64,000 bases of DNA from Nonlabens sp. (lineage in GTDB: Bacteria > Bacteroidota > Bacteroidia > Flavobacteriales > Flavobacteriaceae). The notes beneath the pieces are model-generated. The model did not search any database, was not told the origin of the DNA, and saw only the letters and a program-made list of their open reading frames with translations. Below, in pieces: positions 43,702 to 53,591 of this stretch. The first letter of the stretch is position 1; every line of letters starts with the position of its first letter. A program made the translations under genes and the position numbers. The stretch is taken from assembly GCA_020630715.1 (NCBI GenBank), contig JAHDIQ010000001.1, forward strand, positions 306,513 to 370,512. Reading direction: 5' to 3'.

Positions 43702-43977
43702 CTAGTCTGCTAGTACAATCGCTTTATTATCTTTCATTTCTATCACTCCACCAGTAATAGCAAAATCAGTCGTACCGTTTCCTTTTGTAAAAAGGTTTGC
43801 AACGTCTTCTTTTAACTCTACATTACCGTAAATCTTAATAGATCCTGTAGTTAATAACGACACTACTGGTGCGTGATTATCTAACATCTGGAATTCTCCA
43901 TTTATTCCTGGTACAGATACACTTTCTACCTCACCACTATATAAAGTTACTTCTGGAGTTACTATTTCTAAGATCAT
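43702..43977 (-). CDS. atpC: ATP synthase F1 epsilon subunit (short form)
   Basis: A 91-residue epsilon subunit with only the N-terminal beta-sandwich (MILEIVTPEVTLYSGEVESVSVPGINGEFQMLDNHAP at the start). The C-terminal helical hairpin that inhibits rotation in E. coli (about 139 residues in total) is absent, as usual for Bacteroidetes. It follows atpD by 28 bases. The other F1Fo genes lie elsewhere, also as usual for this phylum. Confidence 0.95.
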   Translation of the reverse strand: MILEIVTPEVTLYSGEVESVSVPGINGEFQMLDNHAPVVSLLTTGSIKIYGNVELKEDVANLFTKGNGTTDFAITGGVIEMKDNKAIVLAD

Positions 43978-44005
43978 AATTCTTTAATTTAGAATGATAG
44001 TGTGA

Positions 44006-45517
<1,512 letters not shown>

Positions 45518-45544
45518 CTAATGTTTTTAAACTTAAAAAGATAC

Positions 45545-45580
45545 GGCTCTAATGAGCCTTTTTTCAGTGGTGCAAAGATA
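45545..45580 (-). promoter_or_regulatory. atpD promoter box and leader hairpin
   Basis: Minus-strand TATCTTTG (45573-45580) matches TAnnTTTG 58 bases before the ATG. Between it and the ATG lies GGCTC-ATTA-GAGCC (45545-45558), a stable leader hairpin. On the plus strand the hairpin is followed by six T and could stop antisense transcription. Confidence 0.5.
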
Positions 45581-45670
45581 CTGCATTCCTTTTTATAAAA
45601 ACATGGCTTTTTTTGATTTTTTTAGTGTCCTAAAATGCTTCTGTTAAGTAGTGATGATTGAGGTGATTCT

Positions 45671-45684
45671 GCTTTCGCGAAAGC
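45671..45684. repeat. Dispersed palindrome GCTTTCGCGAAAGC (copy 12, intergenic)
   Basis: Perfect copy between glmS and atpD, with flanks ATTCT and GGAAT. Confidence 0.95.
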
Positions 45685-45756
45685 GGAATACAAACAACCC
45701 TAAAACACAAAATCTACCTAGTTGCCTAGATGGATCTTTATAAGATAATAACCGTG

Positions 45757-47604
45757 CTATTCTACCGTCACAGATTTTGCTAGATTTCTAGGTTGATCTA
45801 CGTTTTTATCTAATAAAACTGCAATATGATACGACAGTAATTGCAATGGTATAGTAGTCAATAATGGAGTCAAAAACTCTATGGTATCTGGTACTTCAAT
45901 CACGTGATCTGCAAGATTTTTTACGTCCACGTCACCTTCTGTAACGATACCGATTATTTTACCGCTACGTGATTTTATTTCCTGAATGTTGCTCACCACT
46001 TTTTCATAATGTCCTTTAAGAGTAGCTATAACCACTACTGGCATTTCTTCATCAATTAAAGCGATAGGACCGTGCTTCATTTCGGCAGCTGGATAACCTT
46101 CTGCATGGATATAACTTATTTCTTTAAGTTTTAGCGCACCTTCTAGAGCTACTGGAAAATTGAATCCGCGACCTAGATAGAGACAGTTTTTAGCGTTTTT
46201 ATAAACATCTGCTATTTGCTCTATAATGTCGTTAGATTCTAATGCTTTTTCAACCTTTTGTGGAATTGCCTCTAGTTCACGCAAGTAATTATGGAAATCA
46301 CTGGTTGAGATTTTGCCTTTCTTTTTAGCTAGTTGTAGTGCGATTAAAGTAAGCACCGTAATTTGAGTCGTAAATGCTTTTGTAGAAGCAACACCTATTT
46401 CTGGACCAGCATGTGTATATGCACCAGCATGAGTTTCACGAGAAATAGAACTACCTACCACATTACAAACACCGAACACGAATGCGCCTTTTTCTTTAGC
46501 AAGTTTAATAGCGGCCATGGTATCTGCCGTTTCACCACTTTGAGAAATTGCAATTAATACATCGTCTTTATCAATTACCGGATTACGATATCTAAATTCT
46601 GACGCATATTCTACCTCAACAGGAACGCGAGCCAGCTCTTCAAAAATATATTCTGCCACTAAGCCTGCGTGCCATGAAGTACCACAAGCAACGATAAGAA
46701 TACGACGTGCATTGATAAATTTATCGATATGATCATCTATTCCTGCCATTTTGATCAATCCTTGATCTACCAGCATGCGTCCTCTAAAAGTATCTTTAAT
46801 CGCTTCCGGCTGTTCATAGATTTCCTTAAGCATAAAGTGGTCGTAACCACCTTTTTCTATTTGCTCTAGATTCATTTGTAGTTCCTGTACATAAGGATCT
46901 ACTAAAGAGTCATCATGAATTTTACGGATTTTTATTTTCTTATGTGTACGCACCACAGCCATTTCTCCGTCTTCCAGATAAATAGCGTCTTTTGTAAACT
47001 CTAAAAATGGTGAGGCATCACTTGCAATAAAAAACTCATTTTCTCCTACTCCTATAGCAAGTGGAGAACCTAGTCTTGCTACTACGATCTCATTAGGCTT
47101 ATTTTTATCAAAAACAGCAATTGCATAAGCCCCTATGGTTTGATTAAGTGCAATTTGCACTGCTTTACCTAACTTGACTTTTTCTTTTTTCTTTACATCT
47201 TCAATTAGGTTTACAAGTACCTCTGTATCTGTATCTGATTGAAATGTGTAACCACGATTGATTAATTCCTGTCGTAACGGCTCATAGTTTTCTATGATTC
47301 CATTATGTATAATTACTAAATCGCCACTGTTTGAAAAATGTGGATGTGAATTCACATCGTTAGGAACACCATGAGTTGCCCATCTGGTATGACCTATTCC
47401 TATGGTTCCATTAGTAGAAATTTGGGATTCTAATTTCTTTTCAAGATCTGCAACCTTTCCTTTAGTCTTAGAAAACTTAAGTTCGTTACCATCATATAAT
47501 GCTATTCCAGCACTATCGTAACCTCTATACTCTAGACGTTTCAGTCCGTTAAGGACGATAGGATATGCATCTCTATGACCTATATAACCTACAATTCCGC
47601 ACAT
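45757..47604 (-). CDS. glmS: Glutamine-fructose-6-phosphate aminotransferase
   Basis: A 615-residue enzyme making glucosamine-6-phosphate for cell wall synthesis. The catalytic C2 opens the glutaminase domain (MCGIVGYIGHRDA, to about 225). Two SIS domains follow (about 290-420 and 460-590), and the protein ends NLAKSVTVE as in all GlmS. It is the third gene of GT5-DUF4270-glmS (three-base gap). No ribozyme-like element of the glmS type is expected or seen. Confidence 0.97.
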   Translation of the reverse strand: MCGIVGYIGHRDAYPIVLNGLKRLEYRGYDSAGIALYDGNELKFSKTKGKVADLEKKLESQISTNGTIGIGHTRWATHGVPNDVNSHPHFSNSGDLVIIHNGIIENYEPLRQELINRGYTFQSDTDTEVLVNLIEDVKKKEKVKLGKAVQIALNQTIGAYAIAVFDKNKPNEIVVARLGSPLAIGVGENEFFIASDASPFLEFTKDAIYLEDGEMAVVRTHKKIKIRKIHDDSLVDPYVQELQMNLEQIEKGGYDHFMLKEIYEQPEAIKDTFRGRMLVDQGLIKMAGIDDHIDKFINARRILIVACGTSWHAGLVAEYIFEELARVPVEVEYASEFRYRNPVIDKDDVLIAISQSGETADTMAAIKLAKEKGAFVFGVCNVVGSSISRETHAGAYTHAGPEIGVASTKAFTTQITVLTLIALQLAKKKGKISTSDFHNYLRELEAIPQKVEKALESNDIIEQIADVYKNAKNCLYLGRGFNFPVALEGALKLKEISYIHAEGYPAAEMKHGPIALIDEEMPVVVIATLKGHYEKVVSNIQEIKSRSGKIIGIVTEGDVDVKNLADHVIEVPDTIEFLTPLLTTIPLQLLSYHIAVLLDKNVDQPRNLAKSVTVE

Positions 47605-47607
47605 AAT

Positions 47608-49239
47608 TTAATCTTCAATAGGTGTATAATATATTTCTAGCTTTAATCGCTTATCTGGATCTGGTGATAAATTACCATGAAGAACGGTCCCTTCATGACT
47701 ATAGGCAGCACTAGTAGGTATACTTTCTATGTCTACAGGTGATATTTGACTTTCAATCTGACTATTAGTTATAAACGTAACGTTTTGAGATACCGCAAGA
47801 CCTAATCTAACATTGGACTGATTTTGTTCTAGAATCCTTCTAACATGTTCTGTAATTCTAATCTTATAGCTTATTCCGGCAGAGAATTCATTTTCATTAT
47901 CTTCCCTTACAATTCTTCCTAGGTGATTTGTTGCAGCATTTAGGGCAGCAGTAGTATTACCCAAAGGAAAGTCTGCCAATAATGTGTTGTCATCTATGTT
48001 ATAGATAATAATACGTTCTGGCTCTGTAGCACCTGGAGTAACTTTTGACTGGTCTACGTAAAAGGTTAAAAATGCATCATTTAATAACCAATTATTTTGC
48101 TTGAGATTAGTTAGTTCATCAGCCTCACCATTCATATCGATATCAGGTCCAAAAAGTTCAATAATTGCCATAGATCCCTGACCACCTTTAAGGTAGAGAT
48201 TCTCTTCACCATTTATGATATCATTAGAGGCTTGAATATCTGCGATTATTGCAGGATTAAAATCATTTCTTATAAAATTAACTCTGTTGTTTGAAGCTCC
48301 GCCTAGCTCTAATCTTGTGATTGTTTCAACTGGAAGTAGTTCTGTAGTGTCGTTATTATTATTAGTATCTCCAACATCCACGATGTCAAAGGTAATGTGC
48401 ACGTTGATAGATCCTTGTTGAATGTTGAGTGCTGTTAAATTCCCATCTGTTCCAGGTACTGGACCATTCATCTTGAAATACAAGCCTCTAAAATAATTTT
48501 GAAAGTCACTATTGCTCTGAAGATTTACCGTTCCTTCTTGATCTAGAATTCTTTCTTCCCAGAAATCTGAATCTAGCTTTACTCTAAAAGCAGGTGCGCT
48601 TCTATCAGTACTGATAATTTCTCCTTCATCATCTCGTTCTATTTCTACAATTTCTTTTTCAGAAGGTAAAAAATGTTCTGTTGTAGCGGTCTCTGCAGTT
48701 TCGTACAATAATTCCTGCTTGTTTGCGTCCACAACGGCTCTTAAATCATTAAAGTAAACCGCAGTTTCAGCTGGATTTATAGGATCAAAATCGTTTAAGA
48801 AATAACCATTCTCATAAATTTGTAACTGAATTTTTTCATCACCATAAACAGAATCTAATTCATATAAGACTGATTCATTTTCTATTCCAACAGTTCTTGC
48901 AAAATAAGGTATAGAAAGTATAACACTATCAACTCGTGCATTCAACCCAAAAGACGGATTGACATTACCTAAACTAACTTGTGTTACAAAATCATAAGAA
49001 GAAACACCATAAACTGGATCATTATACGTTCCGATTAAAAAGGACGAGAAATTATTAGTTTGTACCGGATTTAATAAAGCATTATAAGATGTAACTTCAA
49101 AATCTTGTTGTTGAATCCTATCTGATAATTCATCTGCACCTAGGATATTACCTCCTAACGTATTAAAATCATCATTACAAGACATTAATCCAGCTATTAC
49201 AATTGCAATAACCGAAGTATAAATAATTAATTTTTTCAT
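47608..49239 (-). CDS. DUF4270 lipoprotein
   Basis: A 543-residue envelope lipoprotein (signal ending VIAGLMSC, cysteine near residue 21) of the Bacteroidetes DUF4270 family. It begins NDDFNTLGGNIL and contains many short beta strands and Asn/Asp-rich loops (VDVGDTNNNNDTTELLP). The function is unknown; it could be a surface or outer-membrane lipoprotein. The gene lies one base after the GT5-like gene and three before glmS, a gene order that looks conserved in flavobacteria. Confidence 0.85.
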   Translation of the reverse strand: MKKLIIYTSVIAIVIAGLMSCNDDFNTLGGNILGADELSDRIQQQDFEVTSYNALLNPVQTNNFSSFLIGTYNDPVYGVSSYDFVTQVSLGNVNPSFGLNARVDSVILSIPYFARTVGIENESVLYELDSVYGDEKIQLQIYENGYFLNDFDPINPAETAVYFNDLRAVVDANKQELLYETAETATTEHFLPSEKEIVEIERDDEGEIISTDRSAPAFRVKLDSDFWEERILDQEGTVNLQSNSDFQNYFRGLYFKMNGPVPGTDGNLTALNIQQGSINVHITFDIVDVGDTNNNNDTTELLPVETITRLELGGASNNRVNFIRNDFNPAIIADIQASNDIINGEENLYLKGGQGSMAIIELFGPDIDMNGEADELTNLKQNNWLLNDAFLTFYVDQSKVTPGATEPERIIIYNIDDNTLLADFPLGNTTAALNAATNHLGRIVREDNENEFSAGISYKIRITEHVRRILEQNQSNVRLGLAVSQNVTFITNSQIESQISPVDIESIPTSAAYSHEGTVLHGNLSPDPDKRLKLEIYYTPIED

Positions 49240-49240
49240 C

Positions 49241-50068
49241 CTAAGCTTCTTCTATTTCTTCTTTTAAAACATCAGATAGATAGAAATTCTCATAAGCATC
49301 AGCAAAGTTCTCTGGAGATTGATACTCTAGTTTAGGTTTATCTTGCGATTCAATAAAAGCAGTCAATTCCTCATTTAGATCTTCACTACCAGTAATAATA
49401 GCATCACTATAGGTAATAGCACTTTTCATTAAGCTAATATAATCTGGCGTCGCTAGATCACTTACTGCATCATCATCTAAAGCATCAAACTTCAATTTAT
49501 CTATCATGTCCTCATCTAACGTTCCTTCAAATGAATCATTGTAAACAGAAGTAACAATTTTTGAATCTTCAAATAAAGGATCATTACCGTAATAGTTTTT
49601 TAAATACAAAGGCAGTAAACTAGCCATCCAGCCATGTACATGGATAATATCTGGATTCCAATTTAATTTCTTAACCGTTTCAATAACTCCTTTTGCAAAA
49701 AATATCGCACGTTCATCATTGTCTTCAAACAGCTCACCATTCTCATCAGTAAGCGTTGCTTTACGTTTAAAGTAATCTTCATTATCAATAAAATAAACCT
49801 GCATGCGTTCCTTAGGAATAGAAGCAACTTTTATAATTAACGGCATATCTAAGTCGTTAATTATAAGGTTCATACCGCTTAATCTAATTACTTCATGTAA
49901 TTGATGTCTACGCTCATTGATATTACCAAAACGAGGCATAAATATTCTAATTTGTCCGCCACGGTCGTTAACCATTTTAGGAGCAAAATAGGACATTGAT
50001 GATGTTTCTGTTTCTGGTAAATATGGAATTACTTCTGAAGATACGTATAAGACTCTTTTTTCCTTCAT
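49241..50068 (-). CDS. Single-domain GT5-like (starch/glycogen synthase N-terminal) protein
   Basis: A 275-residue protein matching the N-terminal catalytic half of GlgA-type synthases (MKEKRVLYVSSEVIPYLPET..., DIIHVHGWMASLLPLYLK). The C-terminal GT-B donor-binding domain is missing, so it is about half of a normal GlgA (470+ residues). The usual KTGGL-like acceptor loop reads SSMSYFAPKMVNDRGG. The frame ends cleanly with an acidic tail (DVLKEEIEEA), so this is a stable short form, not a truncation. It heads the operon with DUF4270 and glmS, divergent from panC. Confidence 0.85.
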   Translation of the reverse strand: MKEKRVLYVSSEVIPYLPETETSSMSYFAPKMVNDRGGQIRIFMPRFGNINERRHQLHEVIRLSGMNLIINDLDMPLIIKVASIPKERMQVYFIDNEDYFKRKATLTDENGELFEDNDERAIFFAKGVIETVKKLNWNPDIIHVHGWMASLLPLYLKNYYGNDPLFEDSKIVTSVYNDSFEGTLDEDMIDKLKFDALDDDAVSDLATPDYISLMKSAITYSDAIITGSEDLNEELTAFIESQDKPKLEYQSPENFADAYENFYLSDVLKEEIEEA

Positions 50069-50121
50069 AAACTGTTTTATTGTTGCCTAACTTTTAGCAA
50101 GTTGCAAAAATACACATTTTC

Positions 50122-50151
50122 TTGCACTTTATAGGATTAACCTTATGTTTG
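50122..50151 (+). promoter_or_regulatory. panC promoter TTG-N19-TATGTTTG
   Basis: TTG (50122-50124), 19 bases, TATGTTTG (50144-50151), 24 bases before the panC ATG. A weaker minus-strand TATTTTTG (50105-50112) may serve the divergent GT5 operon. Confidence 0.85.
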
Positions 50152-50175
50152 TAAGGTATAACAGCACTTACAACT

Positions 50176-51021
50176 ATGGTTTTTAAAACCCATAAATCAC
50201 TGACACAGCACTTATTAAAGTATAAAAATCAACAAGTAGGTTTTGTACCTACCATGGGTGCATTGCACAGTGGTCATTTATCTCTTATGGAACGAGCCAT
50301 GAAAGATTGTGATTTTCTAGTGGTTTCTATTTTTGTAAATCCTACCCAATTTGATAATGCTAGTGATTTAGATAAATATCCACGTACGGTAGATGATGAT
50401 GTAGCTTTAATTTATAAATCCTTCGGTACTAAAAATTGTGCTATCTACACACCTAGCGTTGATGATGTTTATAAAAATCAAACGGTAGCAAAAAACTATT
50501 CTTATGATGGACTAGAGCACGTCATGGAAGGTGCGAATAGGCCTGGACATTTTAATGGAGTAGGAACGATTCTTGAGTTTTTATTTACAGTAGTTCAACC
50601 TCAACGTGCTTATTTTGGTGAGAAAGATTTCCAGCAATTACAAATCGTTAAGAAGCTGGTTGAAAAACTAAAACTCAACATTAAAATCATAGGTTGTGCT
50701 ATTAAAAGAGAACCTCATGGACTAGCCATGAGTTCTAGAAATGAGCGATTATCAAAAGAAGCTAGAGCATGCGCCTCATTTATTTACAACAGCTTACAAA
50801 AGGCAAAAATTCATTTTAAAAATAATAGCATCAATAATACCATTAAAATGGTTGAAACATTATATGATCAACAATCACTCCTAAAATTAGAATACTTTAC
50901 GATCACTAGTGAAGAAACACTCATTCCTGTACAGCGTAAATACCATAAACATACATACAGGGCTTTTATCGTTGCCCACATAGATGGCGTGCGATTAATA
51001 GACAATATGCGATTGTCATAA
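50176..51021 (+). CDS. panC: Pantothenate synthetase
   Basis: A 281-residue ligase joining pantoate and beta-alanine. It contains the HIGH-like TMGALHSGHLS (26-36), the VSIFVNPTQF segment, the FGEKDFQQLQIVK loop and the KMSKS-like MSSRNERLS. The neighbour panD makes beta-alanine, so the two last steps of pantothenate synthesis are together; panB is not in the window. The gap to panD is 39 bases and contains a promoter-like sequence. Confidence 0.96.
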   Translation: MVFKTHKSLTQHLLKYKNQQVGFVPTMGALHSGHLSLMERAMKDCDFLVVSIFVNPTQFDNASDLDKYPRTVDDDVALIYKSFGTKNCAIYTPSVDDVYKNQTVAKNYSYDGLEHVMEGANRPGHFNGVGTILEFLFTVVQPQRAYFGEKDFQQLQIVKKLVEKLKLNIKIIGCAIKREPHGLAMSSRNERLSKEARACASFIYNSLQKAKIHFKNNSINNTIKMVETLYDQQSLLKLEYFTITSEETLIPVQRKYHKHTYRAFIVAHIDGVRLIDNMRLS

Positions 51022-51029
51022 TTTTAATA

Positions 51030-51056
51030 TTGAATTAGATAGTAATTGTATCTTTG
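51030..51056 (+). promoter_or_regulatory. panD promoter-like sequence (TTG-N16-TATCTTTG)
   Basis: TATCTTTG (51049-51056) is followed by CCAC and the panD ATG, the same four-base spacing as at recX. The TTG at 51030 has a short 16-base spacer. It may give a leaderless panD message in addition to readthrough from panC. Confidence 0.5.
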
Positions 51057-51060
51057 CCAC

Positions 51061-51411
51061 ATGTTAATTACTGTAGTAAAATCAAAAATTCACCGCGTTA
51101 AGGTCACAGGAGCAGATCTTAATTATATAGGTAGCATCACCATAGATGAAGATTTAATGGATGGTGCTAACATTGTAGAAGGTGAAAAAGTTCAAATCGT
51201 TAATAATAATAACGGTAATCGATTAGAAACTTATGCGATCCCAGGACCTCGTGGTAGTGGTGAAATCACTCTTAACGGTGCCGCAGCTCGCAAAGTTGCA
51301 AAAGGTGATGTGCTTATTCTAATCACTTATGCTCAAATGACCATGGATGAAGCACGCGCATTTAAACCTACGCTACTTTTTCCTAATGAAGCAGACAACA
51401 CACTTTCTTAG
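51061..51411 (+). CDS. panD: Aspartate 1-decarboxylase
   Basis: A pyruvoyl enzyme converting aspartate to beta-alanine. With the ATG at 51061 the protein starts [20 protein letters not shown] and the self-cleavage site is exactly G24-S25 (YIGSIT), as in the family; a longer reading from the TTG at 51046 would add five residues and is unlikely. NGAAARKV and [11 protein letters not shown] are the other landmarks. The length is 116 residues. The flippase gene follows after six bases. Confidence 0.96.
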   Translation: MLITVVKSKIHRVKVTGADLNYIGSITIDEDLMDGANIVEGEKVQIVNNNNGNRLETYAIPGPRGSGEITLNGAAARKVAKGDVLILITYAQMTMDEARAFKPTLLFPNEADNTLS

Positions 51412-51417
51412 AAAAGC

Positions 51418-52401
51418 TTGAAAAAAGCACTACTTAAAATCATAAAAATAGTTCTACCATTATTGTTAGGACTATTCCTGATATACATTTCTTACAGCCA
51501 GTTTTCTAGCGAACAGATAAACGCGATTAAAAAAGACATCATAGATGCAAATTACTGGTGGATCGCACTAGGAATGTTCCTTGCTTTATTAAGTCATTTA
51601 TCACGTGCATGGCGCTGGAATTATATGCTACACGCCATAGGATATCGCCCTAAATATTTACATAATGTTATCGCCATAGGTGCTGGTTATGCTATGAATT
51701 TACTCATCCCACGTAGCGGTGAAGTTTCTAGAGCTGTTATTGTAAATCGTACAGATGGTGTTCCTGTAGATAAAGCCATAGGAACCATTATTGCAGAGCG
51801 TGTTCTGGACTTTATCATTCTTTTGCTCATCACCGCAACGGCATTATTAGTAGCGGGCGATCGTGTGTTTCAATTCTTTAATGATCGTTTAGGTGCCGCT
51901 TTCGCGAAAGCGGAATTATCACAATTCATCTACCTAGCAATAGGCCTCGTTGTACTTACGACCTTAGTAGTTTTGGCACTGAAACATTTCAACATTCTTC
52001 ACAAACTACGTAATTTCATTTCTGGTTTAAAGGAAGGTTTTATGACCATCTGGACCATGAAAAAAAAGTGGTTATACCTAGCCCATACCGTTTTCATTTG
52101 GGTGATGTACTTGCTTATGTTTTACGTGAGTGTTTTTGCAATTCCGGCATTATCTACTATTCCTATCGCTGGGATTTTAAGCGCGTTTGTAGCAGGAAGT
52201 TTTGCCGTAGCATTTACAAATGGTGGTCTAGGTGCGTATCCACTTTTTATAGCACAAGTATTAGTATTGTTTCAAGTTCCAGAAACCTTAGGAACGGCAC
52301 TAGGCTGGATTTTATGGCTTAGCCAGACCGCTTTAGTACTGGTTTATGGGTTACTATCTTTTTTACTGCTGTCTTTAAAAAGCAGTGTTTCCACAAAATA
52401 A
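51418..52401 (+). CDS. YbhN/LPG-synthase-type flippase-like membrane protein
   Basis: A 327-residue protein with about eight membrane helices of the lysylphosphatidylglycerol synthetase membrane-domain family (PF03706-type). Typical segments are SHLSRAWRW (about 59-67) and NLLIPRSGEVSRAVIVNR. Related proteins move lipids or lipid-linked sugars. It starts with TTG six bases after panD, so translation may be coupled. The palindrome at 51898-51911 codes for AFAKAEL in a loop. The substrate is unknown. Confidence 0.85.
   Translation: MKKALLKIIKIVLPLLLGLFLIYISYSQFSSEQINAIKKDIIDANYWWIALGMFLALLSHLSRAWRWNYMLHAIGYRPKYLHNVIAIGAGYAMNLLIPRSGEVSRAVIVNRTDGVPVDKAIGTIIAERVLDFIILLLITATALLVAGDRVFQFFNDRLGAAFAKAELSQFIYLAIGLVVLTTLVVLALKHFNILHKLRNFISGLKEGFMTIWTMKKKWLYLAHTVFIWVMYLLMFYVSVFAIPALSTIPIAGILSAFVAGSFAVAFTNGGLGAYPLFIAQVLVLFQVPETLGTALGWILWLSQTALVLVYGLLSFLLLSLKSSVSTK
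51898..51911. repeat. Dispersed palindrome GCTTTCGCGAAAGC (copy 13)
   Basis: Perfect copy in the flippase-like gene, read as AFAKA, with flanks GTGCC and GGAAT. Confidence 0.95.
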
Positions 52402-52433
52402 ATTGTAAATTCCGATCCCTAAAAATTAGACCC

Positions 52434-53591
52434 ATGAAATCATTTTTTATTGGCATCGTATTCTTACTACTATCTCAAACCGCGTTTTCACAAGCGATGT
52501 ATAGAGCATATCCTAGTGATGTACTAGGTGTAGAACGTAACATAAAGGTATTGAAACCTAGAAACTATGCAGAAAATCCCGAGAAAACCTATCCGCTGGT
52601 AATTGTTTTAGATGGAGATTATTTATTTGAACCTGTTGCAGGAAATGTAGATTATCTATCCTACTGGGATCAAATGCCAGAAAGTTTTGTCGTAGGAATT
52701 AATCAGCGTGAAAGCCGTTTTGATGAAACTGCCGTAGATAGTGAATCTGGATTTCCAGCACCACAAAGTGCAGAGTTTATGGACTTCATCATGGAGGTTC
52801 ATCAGACGATGCAAGAGGAATTCCGTATTGCGCCATTTAGCATTATTGTAGGTAAAGATATCACCGCAAATCTGGCGACCTATTTCTTAATGCGTAAAAA
52901 AGTACCGTTTAAAGCCTTTATTAATATAGATCCAGATTATACAGAGCTTATAGAGCAAAATCTGGTCACTAAAATTTCTCAAATGCAAGAACAGCAATAC
53001 TACTATGTTGCTGTAGCTGGAAACTCTACTACAGGTGATCAGGTGTTTAACAAATCTGTAGATTCTTTATTAAGTAGTAAAGACAATATTCATTTGAAAT
53101 ATGACAAAATTGAAGATGTAGATAAATACGGTCTAGGCGCACATGCTATTCCTAGAGCATTATCCTATATTTTTCAAGAATATAAAATCGTAGACACTAA
53201 ACAACTAGCCGCAAACCTCGCATCAAAAAAAGGAACTGCAGATGCTAAAGATCCTGCTACCGCTTTAAAAGAACTGGAAGAAAAATATACTTTTATCAAA
53301 GATGTTTATGGAATTGATATGCGCATGCGACTGGTAGATATAGTCACTATTGCCGAGTTTTATATAGACAATAAGGATTATGAAGGATTGCTAGATGTTG
53401 CAGCAGTCGCTATTAGAGAATATCCAGATTTACTTTACGGTAGATTCATAGAAGGATTAGGCTATGAAGGAATAGGTCGTATTCCTAGAGCCATTAAATC
53501 CTACAATGCCGCTTATGCGTTAGAACCAGCCATAGGAATTACAAAAGACGATGTGCTAGATAAAGTAGAAAGACTTCAAGAAAAAGAATAA
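52434..53591 (+). CDS. Secreted esterase-like alpha/beta-hydrolase with altered nucleophile
   Basis: A 385-residue exported protein (signal MKSFFIGIVFLLLSQTAFSQ) with the fold of the Fes/esterase D-type hydrolases: YPLVIVLDGDYLF (53-65) and FVVGINQRESR. The nucleophile elbow GxSxG reads G140-K-D-I-T, so the serine is replaced by aspartate D142. The C-terminal part (about 275-385) is helical and TPR-like. It may be a binding protein or use Asp chemistry as dehalogenases do; both are inferences. Its stop directly precedes the radA ATG. Confidence 0.75.
   Translation: MKSFFIGIVFLLLSQTAFSQAMYRAYPSDVLGVERNIKVLKPRNYAENPEKTYPLVIVLDGDYLFEPVAGNVDYLSYWDQMPESFVVGINQRESRFDETAVDSESGFPAPQSAEFMDFIMEVHQTMQEEFRIAPFSIIVGKDITANLATYFLMRKKVPFKAFINIDPDYTELIEQNLVTKISQMQEQQYYYVAVAGNSTTGDQVFNKSVDSLLSSKDNIHLKYDKIEDVDKYGLGAHAIPRALSYIFQEYKIVDTKQLAANLASKKGTADAKDPATALKELEEKYTFIKDVYGIDMRMRLVDIVTIAEFYIDNKDYEGLLDVAAVAIREYPDLLYGRFIEGLGYEGIGRIPRAIKSYNAAYALEPAIGITKDDVLDKVERLQEKE

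Noticed and set aside
51046-51060. Upstream TTG as panD start
   Set aside because: The cleavage site falls at G24-S25 only with the ATG at 51061, and the TAnnTTTG box would lie inside the longer reading frame.
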